NCBI RefSeq assembly: GCF_001311845.1
Contig: NZ_BBCC01000023.1
Coordinates: forward strand, 1-52,789
Length of the DNA: 52,789 nt
Direction: 5' to 3'
From: Desulfosarcina cetonica JCM 12296
GTDB lineage: Bacteria > Desulfobacterota > Desulfobacteria > Desulfobacterales > Desulfosarcinaceae
In this document: in pieces, positions 39,584 through 49,623 of the stretch
Numbering within the stretch: position 1 is the stretch's first letter
Layout of the letters: every line of letters begins with the position of its first letter
Translations under genes and position numbers: made by a program
The notes under the pieces: generated by a model
The model's input: only the letters and a program-made list of their open reading frames with translations
The model's database searches: none
What the model was told of the DNA's origin: nothing

Positions 39584-39606
39584 TTACAACCTTTTAAAGG
39601 TTGTAA
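39584..39606. repeat. Perfect 23-base palindrome
   Basis: TTACAACCTTT, a single T, then AAAGGTTGTAA: an 11-bp perfect inverted repeat in the AT-rich gap between btuD and the hybrid kinase. It has no U-run long enough for a confident terminator. It could be an operator for the kinase gene or a weak terminator for btu. Confidence 0.5.
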
Positions 39607-39693
39607 TTGTTTCTCGAAAGCATTTAAAAAAGAGATAGCAAACTGTGTTGCGTTGATGATCGCATTGGGTTCTGACTGAAAACGGCAGAGAGT

Positions 39694-41921
39694 GTGGACG
39701 TGACCGTCGGAAAAATCGTATTGCAATCGGCCGGTTCATTATCAGTTGCAGTGACAGCGCTGATCATGGTGATCGCGCAACTCATCTTTATCCTCAAAAA
39801 AACCAGATTCGCACTTTATGGTTGGAGTGTCGGCATCTCTTTTTCCGCCATGCTCTATGCCATCGGAATATTTTTCGAATACAATGCGCCCCCAGGACCC
39901 ATCAATCAATGGGCGGGTCGCCTTGAATGGACGGCCATTCTTTTCCTGATTCATATTTTATACGGCTTCACGTTTACCTATTTTAAAATCGATGGAAAAC
40001 ACTATCACCAAATCGCAGGCATTTTTCATCTTATCCTGATCGCCATGATTTGGCGTACCGACATTTTTATCTCCGACCAATTTGTCACCCGCAACTTCAT
40101 TGGCCTCTCCCAACCCTTCATTGAACCGGACCTGGGTCCAATGGGGTCATTCTTCGTGCTGTATGGTTTCCTGGCATGTTGGGTTGCCATTTTCATATGG
40201 GTAAGGCACAGGGACCCCAACGACCACCATAAAGGCCCTTTTCTTTTGGGCATCATCCTTTGGACGGTGCTTGGCATCCATGACGGCATGGCGGCACTCG
40301 GTGTGATAACATTTCAATATCTTATGGAATACGGTTTTCTGCTCTTCGCGATTATCGTTCTTTGGATTGTTAGCAGCAGATTCTATGAAATGTTGTCCGA
40401 AGATAAATACCGCATCGTTACCGAATTCGTTAACGACGGCATCCTCGTGCTGCAGGACGGAATCACCGTTTTTGAAAATCCGGCCTGTCGCTCCCTGGTC
40501 GGCCAGTCGGTAAAAGGTTGGACCATCGAGGATTTTTCGACGCTTCTTGGCAATTCCGAAAAGGAAAAACTTTTACGTTTTTACGATTCGTTGGTCCATT
40601 CCAGGGATCAGGGAAATTCGATCGTACTCAATGTCGGCAAGGAAGATGACTTCGAATCGGTTATCGAAATCAGGGCCAATACCATTGCGTATAAATCCGG
40701 GACCGCTTTTCTGGCCGTTTTAAGGGACATCACGGAACAAATTCGCAAGGAGAAAGAACTCAAGGAGAGTGAGGAAAAGGTTGCCCGACTGAAAAAAATG
40801 GAATCCCTGGGATTGCTTGCCGGTGGTGTTGCCCATGATTTAAACAATGTGCTTTCGGGAATTGTCAGCTACCCGGAGTTGATCCTGATGGACCTGCCCG
40901 AGGACAGCAAGCTCAAAAAACCGCTCCTCACGATACAGGATTCTGGCACGCGGGCCACGGCCATTGTCAATGAGCTGCTGACCATCGCCCGGGGGGCGGC
41001 CATTGAAAAAAGGTGATCAACCTAAACCGCGTCATAACGAACTACGTGAGCTCTCCGGAGCACAAAAAACTGCTCATGTTTCATCCCCGGGTCAAGGTTG
41101 AAACACAGCTTGATGCCCAACTCCAAAACATTAAAGGGTCTTCGTTGCATTTCGGCAAAGCGGTGATGAACCTGGTGTCCAACGCTGCGGAGGCGATCCA
41201 AGACGAAGGGAAGGTGGTCGTTTCAACCGCCAACCGGTACCTTGACCGGGCCGTGAATGGGTATAGCACCATTCCCGAAGGCGAATATGTGGTTTTGACG
41301 GTTGAGGACAACGGCCCGGGAATCGACCAGGACGGTCTTGATCGGATTTTCGAACCCTTCTACACCAAGAAGGTCATGGGCCGAAGCGGCACCGGTTTGG
41401 GCCTGACCCTGGTTTGGAATGTCGTCCAGGATCACGATTGCCACATCGACGTCACCAGCAATAAACAGGGTACACGCTTTGACATTTATTGCCGCACCAC
41501 TCGCGAGATGTCTGCGGAAATGACAAACCATCTTTCATTGGCGCACTTTTTGGGTCAAGGCGAACGGATTCTGGTGGTTGACGATGTCAAAAACCAGCGG
41601 GAAATCACCTGTTTGATGCTGAACAAGCTCGGCTACATGACGGATTCGGTTTCATGTGGTGAAGGGGCCGTTGACTATATCAGGAAACGTGGCGGGGTCG
41701 ATTTATTACTTCTGGATATGATCATGGATCCCGGGATTAACGGACGGGAAACCTACCAGCGCGTAAAAGAAATCCAGCCTGACCAGAAAGCGATTATTTT
41801 AAGCGGTTTTTCAGAAACCGAAGATGTCAAACAGACACTCAAGGCTGGCGCCGCCAAGTATTTGAAAAAGCCGGTGACCATTCATGTACTGGGGCAAGCG
41901 GTGAAGGAGATGATGTGTTAG
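39694..41921 (+). CDS. Hybrid histidine kinase with N-terminal 7-TM sensor, frame-broken
   Basis: About 742 residues restored, starting at a GTG. Residues 1 to about 230 hold seven membrane segments in the HisKA-7TM style (VAVTALIMVIAQLIFIL and others). A PAS-like domain lies at about 245-355. The kinase core follows: H-box GLLAGGVAHDLNNVLSGIVS, N-box FGKAVMNLVSNAAEAI, G-boxes DNGPGIDQDG and GTGLGLTLVW. A C-terminal receiver reads ILVVDDVKNQREI, with the acceptor Asp in LLLLDMIMDPGINGRETY and the Lys in KYLKKPV. One A is lost in an A6 run at about 41010, splitting the protein after AAIEK. The ligand is unknown. Confidence 0.88.
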
Positions 41922-42012
41922 CGCTTGATACCAAGCAACAAACCGGTTCCGGTCGTCAAGATCACCCGCCGCCATTTGGTGGGCAATGAGGCACCCAATC
42001 ATAGAATCGCGC

Positions 42013-42208
42013 CTACGTGTCGACAATCTGCTTGACGCGGCCCACCTGCCCGTCCACCAAGCGCACTTTGATGCCATGGATGGTACGGCGATTTGGTCAA
42101 CAGGTGCTTAACCACGCCGCGGGTCAGCGTGCCGGTTCGCTGGTCTTTTTTTAGCACAATGTCGACGGTTTGTCCGGGATGAATATTTTTTTGATATTGG
42201 TTTTGCAA
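42013..42208 (-). CDS. ywbE: YwbE-like small protein, frame-broken, overlapping the helicase end
   Basis: YwbE/DUF2196-like: NQYQKNIHPGQTVDIVLKKD, then QRTGTLTRGVVKHLLTKSPY, and in the adjacent frame HGIKVRLVDGQVGRVKQIVD to a stop at 42013. The frame shift at about 42086 needs one extra or two missing bases. No ATG is available; the earliest likely start is TTG 42208, inside the helicase frame. The function of this family is unknown, though such KOW-like basic small proteins are plausible RNA binders. The upstream frame is open into the helicase C-terminus, so it may really be a helicase domain. Confidence 0.7.
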
Positions 42209-43841
42209 CGGATCGCCTGCCTTCTGAGGGGGAATTGTCCACCGGTTTTATGGTGACGCTGCGATTGTCCAGTTTGGCATTTCTCAGGCCAGATAGAACC
42301 TTGTCGGCCACCCGCGTATCCACTTCAAAAAAGGAAAATTCCCGTTTCAGATGGATCTGGCCGATTGTTTTTGACCGGATGCCGGTCTTGTCGCAGACCC
42401 ATCGGACAATGGCACCTTCGTTGATCTTGTCCAGCCGGCCGATATTGATGAAAAAGCGCCGAACGTCCCTTTCCGCGTTATCGGTAAACGCGCCCGCCCT
42501 TTTTTCCCGTTTAACGGAGCGAACATTCAAATCCTGGCTGTCGTGGTAGTCCTTCAAGAAACGATTGAATTCCACCGAGACAAAACGCTGGATCAACTCT
42601 TCCTTGCTCAGACTTGAAAGCGCCTTCTGCGCCAGCGGAAGATAAGCGGCCATATCGCCGTGTTTGACCTCAACATCGGCCATCTTTTGAACGATTGTCA
42701 AAAGCTGTTTCTCGCAGATATCCCGTCCCTGGGGAATTTCTCCCCTTTCAAATCGCACGCCCGACAGCCGCTCCAGCTCAGGCAATCGTCTTACTTCACG
42801 GGAATTGACCAACATCAGGGAAAGGCCTGATTTTCCGGCCCGGGCGGTGCGACCACTGCGGTGGGTATAGCGTTCGGTTTCATCGGGAAGATTGTAGTGG
42901 ATCACATGGGAGATGTCTTCCACATCGATGCCCCTGGCGGCCACATCGGTGGCCACCAGAATCCGCAAGGCGCGGTCCCGGTAGCCCCGCATGACCCGGC
43001 TGCGCTGCTCCTGGGACAGATCGCCGTGCAGCGCCTCGGCAGGGTAACCCTCTTGGGAGAGTTTTTCCGCCACATTTCGGGTTTCCGCCCGAGTACGGCA
43101 AAAAATAAGTCCGTAGATGTCGGGCTCGATATCGATCAACCGCTTCAAGGCAGCATATCTGTCCGCTTCCTTGATCACATAATAAATATGTCCGATATTC
43201 TCAGCCCCCATGTTGCGTCGTCCCGTGGACACTTCGATGGGGTCTTTCATATAGGTCTTTGCGATTCGCTCGGCCGCTGCCGGCATCGTGGCGGAAAAAA
43301 GCCAGGTCCGCCGGGTGCCAGGTGTACGCTTGAGAATTTCGTCGATATCCTCTTGGAATCCCATGCTGAACATCTCATCCGCCTCGTCCAGGACCACAAA
43401 TTGAACGTGTGCGGTGGATACAACGCCGCGGTGCATCAGATCGAGCAACCGGCCGGGGGTCGCCACAAGGAGCTGCGCCCCACGCTTGATTCGTCGGATC
43501 TGATCCGCCATGCCGGCCCCGCCATAGACCGCCACGATTTCCATTTGCTTCAGATGGCGTGCAAAGCGCGTCAAATCCGCCGTGATTTGCAGGCATAGTT
43601 CACGGGTCGGGCAGATCACCACGCCTTGCGCCGCGGCCTTGTTTGGATTGATCAACTGCAGCATCGGCAGCCCGAACGCGGCCGTCTTGCCGGTTCCGGT
43701 CTGGGCCAGGCCCACCAGGTCAGACCGGCCTTCCAAAAGTCTGGGAATGGCGGTTTGCTGGATGGGTGTAGGGGTTTCAAATCCCAACGCGTGAATGGCT
43801 TTTAACAGATGGGGATGTAACCCCAGCGCATCGAAGGTCAT
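42108..43841 (-). CDS. DEAD-box RNA helicase, DbpA/CsdA-like
   Basis: 577 residues from ATG 43841, behind AAGGA. Q-motif GFETPTPIQQTAIP, Walker A AQTGTGKTAAFG, DEAD-box VVLDEADEMF, SAT motif and HRSGRTARAGKSG are all present. The C-terminal ~140 residues hold an RNA-recognition-like DbpA/CsdA domain (NIGRLDKINEGAIVRWVCDK, then TIGQIHLKREFSFFEVDTRV). After KPVDNSP the last ~40 residues are basic and do not look conserved, while the neighbouring frame encodes the YwbE-like protein. A frame error in the C5 run at that point would fuse the two. It probably remodels rRNA or cold-stress RNA. Confidence 0.92.
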   Translation of the reverse strand: MTFDALGLHPHLLKAIHALGFETPTPIQQTAIPRLLEGRSDLVGLAQTGTGKTAAFGLPMLQLINPNKAAAQGVVICPTRELCLQITADLTRFARHLKQMEIVAVYGGAGMADQIRRIKRGAQLLVATPGRLLDLMHRGVVSTAHVQFVVLDEADEMFSMGFQEDIDEILKRTPGTRRTWLFSATMPAAAERIAKTYMKDPIEVSTGRRNMGAENIGHIYYVIKEADRYAALKRLIDIEPDIYGLIFCRTRAETRNVAEKLSQEGYPAEALHGDLSQEQRSRVMRGYRDRALRILVATDVAARGIDVEDISHVIHYNLPDETERYTHRSGRTARAGKSGLSLMLVNSREVRRLPELERLSGVRFERGEIPQGRDICEKQLLTIVQKMADVEVKHGDMAAYLPLAQKALSSLSKEELIQRFVSVEFNRFLKDYHDSQDLNVRSVKREKRAGAFTDNAERDVRRFFINIGRLDKINEGAIVRWVCDKTGIRSKTIGQIHLKREFSFFEVDTRVADKVLSGLRNAKLDNRSVTIKPVDNSPSEGRRSVAKPISKKYSSRTNRRHCAKKRPANRHADPRRG

Positions 43842-43857
43842 CTTTTTATCGTCCTTA

Positions 43858-44016
43858 GGCTGGCGGAAAAAAATAATTCCACCATCCTGCTTGTCTTTGT
43901 GCCCGTCTACCGCGTTACCGCCACAGGCACATATTCTCGATATGCACCGGTGGCGGCGCCTTGTAGACGACCACAAATCCGGCGCGATCTGGGGGAATTA
44001 TTTCTTTCCGCCAGCC
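43858..44016. repeat. MITE-like palindromic repeat, family 1, full copy C
   Basis: 159 bp, flanked by TTA and TTAA. Left end GGCTGGCGGAAAAAAATAAT and right end ATTTCTTTCCGCCAGCC are inverted repeats over about 23 bases. An inner pair (GTCTAC/GTAGAC, ACCGCCAC/GGTGGCGG) makes the whole unit able to fold as one long hairpin. Its left half equals copy B (16451-16535). It begins only 17 bases upstream of the helicase start, so it lies in the helicase promoter/leader region. Confidence 0.88.
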
Positions 44017-44165
44017 TTAAAAAAACAAGACCGTCCAGCATGTTGCACGGACGGCCGCTAAATCGCAACTTTACCCAAATGTTGATGTCTACACAAAACT
44101 GCTCTTTATGGACTTCTTCTTGAAAAAGATCAATAAGAATCAACAAGAATCGGCAAAAATTGATG

Positions 44166-44211
44166 CACGCATAAAAAGTCGCTATCCCGACGGGCTTGTT
44201 ACGAATCCGTC
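44166..44211. repeat. Possible short derivative of repeat family 2
   Basis: The end ACGAATCCGTC equals the terminal arm of the 52523-52647 copy, and the sequence GCATAAAAAGTCGC on its other side echoes the A/T core of that arm. The family interior is missing. A related short sequence (CGCGTAAAAAGTCACAGTTCC) occurs at about 48998-49018. Weak evidence. Confidence 0.3.
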
Positions 44212-44216
44212 AAAAC

Positions 44217-45670
44217 TTAGAAACTGTACTTGAGTTCAAGAAACAACCTATCGTTATCACTGATATCCTTGAACGCGGGCAGATGGCCCGACTGATAAAA
44301 GACGATGCCGCCATTGACCGTAAACGCGTCGGCGATTTCGTATTCGGTCGAAAGACGCTGATAGGCGCCATCCTGAAAAGCTTCCCCATAAACCGATATC
44401 AGAACGGTGAGGTCAGGGTATCGTGCAGAAAATCCTTGTCCATCCGGGCCACCCACTGGATCTGATCGGCATTGCAGCCATCCGGGTCTTGTTTCAGCGC
44501 ATCATCGTGATCGAACAAATGCCGGTCGACGATTTCCAGGGTGAGCTGGGTATCGTCGAAGCCGGCGTATTCCAGGCCGGCCATCACGTCCAGACGGCAG
44601 TAGGTGTTGTGCGGCAAATGGGTGAATTCGAGCCCATCCAGCCAGGCGAACTCCCCCTTGATCAGCCAATTGCCCCAGGCTAGATTGGCGGAGCCACCCA
44701 CCATTTTTATGCGCGCATGGGTGCTTTCCAGTACGGTTGATCCGGATACCGATCTTTTAAAATGGGCATTTTCATCGTAGATATCGGCGGCGTAGAACCC
44801 TAAATCCCAGCCGGAAAAAATTCCGTTCAGAGCAACGGCAAACTGGGTGTTGGCCACATCGCTGTCAGGATCATTTTCCACCGGTGGTGGGGTTGCCGAC
44901 GGAGAAAAATCCGACCCGTCGGGCGGGTTCTTATTGAAGCGCACCTCATGGATGGCGATCCCCGTCAAGCTGAAATCGCCCCAGTAATAATCGAGCCGGG
45001 TCAGGGTGACCGGCAACCGCAGATCCTCGATGTCGGTCACTCCCGGTTCCCTCAGGTCCAGTGGGTTGATGACATCCACGACACGGATGTTATCCGATGT
45101 TCCCCAGACCACGATCTGACGTCCCACCTTCACGTCCAATTGTTTGGAAAGGCGTCCCTGCAGGTAGGCTTCACGCAGTTCCACCTCACGCTCATCATCG
45201 TCCAGCACCGCGTCGGCATACTGGCTGCGGCCATTGATCCCGTAGGCGAAATCGTAATCCGCCGCACCACTGGCAAATGCCCGCCAGTCGGCTACCGGCT
45301 TGACGTTAAGCTCAAGCAACAGCTGCGCTTTCAGGCGGGAGAGACCACGCCAGTCGGTCTCTCCCACGTCTGGTGAATCATGGGCGAAATTGATTGAAGC
45401 CGCGGCCTTGAGATGGCCGCCAAGACACACCAATGGATCCACCGTATCGACATCCGGCCCTTCGGCCGTTGTCTCGGGATCCATGGCCGATCCCGCATCT
45501 TCGAAGCCATTCAAAAGCTCGTCATAACCCCTGACCGGCGCGTCGAATCCACCGAGAAGGTCGTCCTGTGCCCAGGCCGGATCGCCGGCAATGCCTGAGA
45601 AAAGGTACAGCACCGCCAGCAGGCAGCACCGCCTTATGCCGCCCCCCTCCCATCGGCACCAACAGACCAT
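44217..45670 (-). CDS. DUF1302-like outer-membrane protein, frame-broken
   Basis: About 484 residues restored, in a minus-strand operon. The N-terminus contains a signal-like VLYLFSGIAGDPAWAQD. The barrel has the DUF1302 pattern: KVGRQIVVWGTSDNIRVVDV, NPLDLREPGVTDIEDLRL, WLIKGEFAWLDGLEF, ending ELKYSF. The first frame stops early; the conserved ending (TVLISVYGEAFQDGAYQRLS, YEIADAFTVNGGIVFYQSGH) lies in another frame. One C is lost near 44408. DUF1302 barrels accompany RND transporters and LolA-like proteins in lipid or sterol traffic, as here. Confidence 0.83.
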
Positions 45671-45678
45671 CTTTTGGC

Positions 45679-46508
45679 CTACAGCCCCTTCTCCATCTTG
45701 CGGACGGAGAACATCGCTTTGTCGAGGTTTTGGTTGAAGCGGACCCTGTCCAGCGTCAAAATCGTTTTGTGAACGGTCTGCTTGCCCTTCTTGCGGGTGA
45801 CCCGCAGCTGTGTGGCCACCCAGATGCCTTCGATCCGCTCCAATCGGTCGACCAGCATGTATTTGAGGTCGGCACTGTTTTCGACCCAGTGGATGGAACG
45901 GACGATGAAATCGTTGTCCTGGCGGACAAACAGCAACTCCTTTTCGTAGCCGGTTTCCTTCACCACCTTTTTCGAACGCGGCGTGGCCCAGATGGCCCAG
46001 GTTTTCACGCCGTCGAAGGTCTGCTCACGCCCCTTTTCATAAAAGTGATAATCCCAGTCTTCCAGTTCCCGGTCGGTCAGATCGCTATAGTTCAGGTCCG
46101 ATCCCATAAACTGCCGCTTTTATCCGTGGTGGCGATGCGTTTGGTTTTTTTAAGGGCCGGCAGATAAAGCCACTGATCGTCGTCGTGCGCGGGATCGTCA
46201 TAATCAATGGTCAGAAAGGCGGTGTCCTTGACGTCGGCCGGCTGCAAGAAAAACATCAGTCGCAGGGTGTTCGGTCCCTTGTCTTTGGTGAAGGTGGCGA
46301 GTTTACGGAGTCGCTCCCCGCCGCTTCTATCGATCAGGACCATCTGCATGTCAGCGGTTTGGTTGTCACCGTCATCCCGGGCATCTACCCGTTGCATGAT
46401 GGCGCGGGCCTCGGGATCGTCGGCGGCCACGGTGATCGAAACGCTCCCCATAAACACGAGGCCGACGATCAAAATGGTCCAAAGTAAGATATTGCTGTCC
46501 CCTTTTCT
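45679..46508 (-). CDS. LolA-like outer-membrane lipoprotein-sorting protein, frame-broken
   Basis: About 276 residues restored. The N-terminal segment (ILLWTILIVGLVFMGSVSIT) is a signal peptide. The start is ATG 46508 after GGGGA; a TTG at 46538 overlaps the upstream stop. The body matches the LolA-like beta fold (MQMVLIDRSGGERLRKLATF, LRLMFFLQPADVKDTAFLTI, DDDQWLYLPALKKTKRIATT). The second part starts FMGSDLNYSDLTDRELEDWD in another frame; one T is lost at about 46113. It is thought to ferry hydrophobic cargo between the RND pump and outer membrane. Confidence 0.87.
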
Positions 46509-46534
46509 CATTTCCGTTCGTCCCCTGTTTCTTT

Positions 46535-48979
46535 TCAATTGCTGTTCTCCATCAGTCCTTGGTCCTCTTGGTAGTATTCATCCACCATTCTTTTGGGGGC
46601 GTATAACAACGCCAGCAAGGCCGGCACCAGAAGCAGATCGGCGGCCAGGGCAAAGAGGACCGCACAGCCCACCAACACGCCAAAATAGACGTAGCAGGAC
46701 AGATAGGCGCTCGTATAGATGATGAATCCGCCGCATAACACCAGGCTGGTGATCACCAGCGCCCTGCCGGTGTTGAAAAGCGTTTCTCTCACGGCTGTCT
46801 CCACGCAGCCGCAGGTTTCATAGGACCTGCGAAAATGGTGCAGGAAGTGGATTGTATCATCCACGACCAGTCCCAACACAATACTGCCGATGAGCACCGT
46901 CATCAGATCGATGGGGATACCCGCAATCCCCATGATGCCGAAGATCAGGATAATGGGAACGATATTGGCGATCATGCTCATCAATCCCACGCGCAAGCGT
47001 CCGATCATCACAACCATCAGCAGGGTAATGATCAAAAAGGCGAACAGATAGCTTTTGGCCATGCTGGTGATGAACATTTTGGTAATACCGATAAACAGCG
47101 CCATATGACCGGTCAGGGTGACGGTTTCACGGGGGAACTGACGGTTGAGATAGGTTTTTATTTTATCGACGTAGTCTTTGTAGAGGATCGAATCGGTAAA
47201 GGGCGCCAGAATCGACAGGCGGCCCGTACGATAGCTGGAATCGGTCAGTTCGGCCAGATCATCGCTGCCGCTGGATTCGAAAAGGATCAATTCCTGGGCG
47301 ACCAGCTGACGGTTATCCGGAACCATGTAAGCGGCGTCGCTGTCCTGGTTCAAGGCCCGGTGGGTTTCCTTGAGCACATCGGCCACGGAAACCACCTTGG
47401 CCGCGTTGATCTGGTGAGCGTTAAGCGTGGGGATTGCCTCGCCCGCCTGGGCCATACGCGAAATCAGGTTCGGATCATGCAGACCGTTTTCACGCCCTGA
47501 ATCCACCAGCACCTCCAGCATCACCGTGCCCCCGTTCTTGCTGTCCATGAGTTGGGTGCCGATCCGAACGGTAGAGTCTTCGGGCAGCCAGGTCATGGCA
47601 TTATGCGAAAAACGGACCGTGCCGGCTGCCACGCCGGCCAGCAGAACGACAACGGCCCAAATCGTGGTGACGGCGAGCGGCCGGTGAGTGGTGGTGCGGG
47701 CGATGGCATCGAACAGCCGATCGGCAATGGCGCGCTTTCCCTCGGGAATCGGACGAGGCGTTTTCAACGGGAAAATGGCGATCAGGGCCGGCAGCAAAAA
47801 TAGGGTGTAGAAAAGGGCCAGCATGACCCCAACCGGGGCCACATAACCCAATTGGGCGATGATGGCCACATCGGCCCAAACAAAGGAAAGCAGCCCGCAA
47901 GCAGTGGTCAGGCTGGTCATGAGCACCGGCAGCCCGGCATAGGCCACGGCGTTTACGATCGCCGCCTGTTTGTTGCCGGTGATCCGAAGTTGGCGATAGA
48001 AAATGGTCAGGATATGCACCGAATCCCCGACGCCCACCACAATCAGAAAGGTCGGCAAGATCATGATGGCGTTGGTGATGGGAATCCGCCAGATGGCCAT
48101 GATGCCCAGGCAAGCGACAAGGGACAACAACACGATGGTCAGCGGGTAGATGACACCGGAAACCCTTCGGAAAAGAACGGCCAGGAAAATGATGATCAAA
48201 AGAAAAGAGAGCGGAATCATCCGGTTCAGATCTTTTTCCAGCCCGCGCTGCAGTTCGGCCACGAAGACGGGATTGCCGGCAAAGTAGAAATCGATTCCCT
48301 TTCCGCGATAGTTGTCGACAATGCCGCGGATCACGGTATCGATTTCAACGTTCTGATCATTGCTCAGGTAGCGGCGGGTCGGCTGCGTTTTCGTCTCGGT
48401 TTCTTGGCTGAAACCATCTAAAATATCCTCTCCTGCCGCTGGCATGACGGCCTGGGCCTTGACCAGAATCATGGCCAGTGAACGGTCCGGAGACACCAGC
48501 AGGTTTTCGTAGAGCGGATAGCGGTCGATGCGGTTTAGGATACGCCGGTAGTCAGCCATGGATTGTGGGGGCCGGGGAATGAGATCCTCCACGATCAGGG
48601 TATCGCCCTCGGCCCTTACCACTCGCCCGTTGATCAGGCTGGTGACCTCATCCAGATAGGGCACCGACGTTTCCAGTTGGGTGTGCAACCGGGCCATGGT
48701 TTTGAAAAAGGCCGGGCTCAGGCCGTTTTCCGGCTTCAGGGCGATAAAGAACATATCGTCCTGGCCGAATTGGTCCCGGAAATCATTGTAGGCGATCAGC
48801 GTCGGATCGTCTTCGTGGAAAAAACTCTCTTCGCGGGTGTCGATGGTCAATTTGGGAAGCTGACTGCCAAGCAGGGTGGTAATCAACAACACAGCCACCA
48901 GGGTAATGTAGCAGTGCGCATAGACCCATGCGGCAAGTGCGCTAAACAGGTCTTCCAACCGGCGGTGGATGGTGGTCAT
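46535..48979 (-). CDS. RND/MMPL-family transporter
   Basis: 814 residues from ATG 48979, which has AAGGA upstream (an ATG-like start at 49012 has no site). The layout is 12 membrane helices with two periplasmic domains after TM1 and TM7: TIDTREESFFHEDDPTLIAY, FLIVVGVGDSVHILTIFYRQ, SIVLGLVVDDTIHFLHHFRR. Conserved Asp residues in the TM4/TM10 motifs (GVGDSV, VVDDTIH) fit proton coupling. MMPL/HpnN-type members move lipids such as hopanoids, mycolates or fatty acids. It is followed at once by the LolA-like and DUF1302 genes. Confidence 0.92.
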   Translation of the reverse strand: MTTIHRRLEDLFSALAAWVYAHCYITLVAVLLITTLLGSQLPKLTIDTREESFFHEDDPTLIAYNDFRDQFGQDDMFFIALKPENGLSPAFFKTMARLHTQLETSVPYLDEVTSLINGRVVRAEGDTLIVEDLIPRPPQSMADYRRILNRIDRYPLYENLLVSPDRSLAMILVKAQAVMPAAGEDILDGFSQETETKTQPTRRYLSNDQNVEIDTVIRGIVDNYRGKGIDFYFAGNPVFVAELQRGLEKDLNRMIPLSFLLIIIFLAVLFRRVSGVIYPLTIVLLSLVACLGIMAIWRIPITNAIMILPTFLIVVGVGDSVHILTIFYRQLRITGNKQAAIVNAVAYAGLPVLMTSLTTACGLLSFVWADVAIIAQLGYVAPVGVMLALFYTLFLLPALIAIFPLKTPRPIPEGKRAIADRLFDAIARTTTHRPLAVTTIWAVVVLLAGVAAGTVRFSHNAMTWLPEDSTVRIGTQLMDSKNGGTVMLEVLVDSGRENGLHDPNLISRMAQAGEAIPTLNAHQINAAKVVSVADVLKETHRALNQDSDAAYMVPDNRQLVAQELILFESSGSDDLAELTDSSYRTGRLSILAPFTDSILYKDYVDKIKTYLNRQFPRETVTLTGHMALFIGITKMFITSMAKSYLFAFLIITLLMVVMIGRLRVGLMSMIANIVPIILIFGIMGIAGIPIDLMTVLIGSIVLGLVVDDTIHFLHHFRRSYETCGCVETAVRETLFNTGRALVITSLVLCGGFIIYTSAYLSCYVYFGVLVGCAVLFALAADLLLVPALLALLYAPKRMVDEYYQEDQGLMENSN

Positions 48980-49008
48980 AGCTAAATCCTTGATGAACGC
49001 GTAAAAAG

Positions 49009-49623
49009 TCACAGTTCCGACGGATGCGTTGTCAGACCAGCCAAGGCCTGCCGGTTCATGTTTAAAACCAGATCGGCGGCCATATCCGGCGTCATGGACG
49101 GATCGCGGTAAAACATGACCAGCGCGCCAAAATAGTGTGAGAACAACGCAGTGGCCAGAATATAGCTGGTCACCGTGCTTGCCATTTTTCCTTCCGCTTT
49201 CTCATCATCGATCATTTTTTCCAAAAAATTGAAAAAGGTGATCGTTTGCCAGGTGAGAAATGGCGTATCCTCTTCAGGTTCGAAGACCGTGCTGCGGATC
49301 AACACGCGATAGAGCCTTCGATTGGCATCGTAGAAGGTATACATGGCCCGCCAGATATGGTTCAGCCGCTGAGCCAGGTCCCCTTGTGAGGGCATGGTCG
49401 CAAGGGCCTGGGCCGTGGTGCGCTCGATATCCTCGGTTAGGGCGGCTTCCATCAGTGCGCCCTTGTTCTTGAAATGCACCACTACCGATGCCGGCGACAC
49501 ACCGGCTTCCCGGGCGATGGCCCGCATGGTGCATTGGTCCACATCCTTTTCCAAAAACAGTTTGCGGGCGGCCGCCATAATCAGTCTGCGGGTTTCGCCT
49601 TTGGAGACGTCCCGTCGGTTCAT
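49009..49623 (-). CDS. TetR-family transcriptional regulator
   Basis: 204 residues. The N-terminal helix-turn-helix is TMRAIAREAGVSPASVVVHF, after RRLIMAAARKLFLEKDV. The C-terminal ligand region (NHIWRAMYTFYDANRRLYRV, TWQTITFFNFLEKMIDDEKA) resembles fatty-acid or acyl-CoA-responsive TetRs but is not diagnostic. Its stop is 29 bases before the RND gene start, so it is the first gene of that operon and probably represses it through the palindrome at 49653-49668. Confidence 0.9.
   Translation of the reverse strand: MNRRDVSKGETRRLIMAAARKLFLEKDVDQCTMRAIAREAGVSPASVVVHFKNKGALMEAALTEDIERTTAQALATMPSQGDLAQRLNHIWRAMYTFYDANRRLYRVLIRSTVFEPEEDTPFLTWQTITFFNFLEKMIDDEKAEGKMASTVTSYILATALFSHYFGALVMFYRDPSMTPDMAADLVLNMNRQALAGLTTHPSEL

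Noticed and set aside
39535..39726. 64-codon minus-strand frame in the btuD-kinase gap
   Set aside because: Begins at TTG, overlaps the kinase start and has no recognisable motif; AT-rich gaps produce such frames.
42108..42207. C-terminal helicase extension as a genuine basic tail
   Set aside because: Not conserved-looking and overlaps a clear YwbE frame; treated as a probable frame problem, not a feature.
43842..43976. Longer N-terminus of the DEAD-box helicase
   Set aside because: The extra residues are translated from the MITE-like repeat; the family starts at the Met at 43841.
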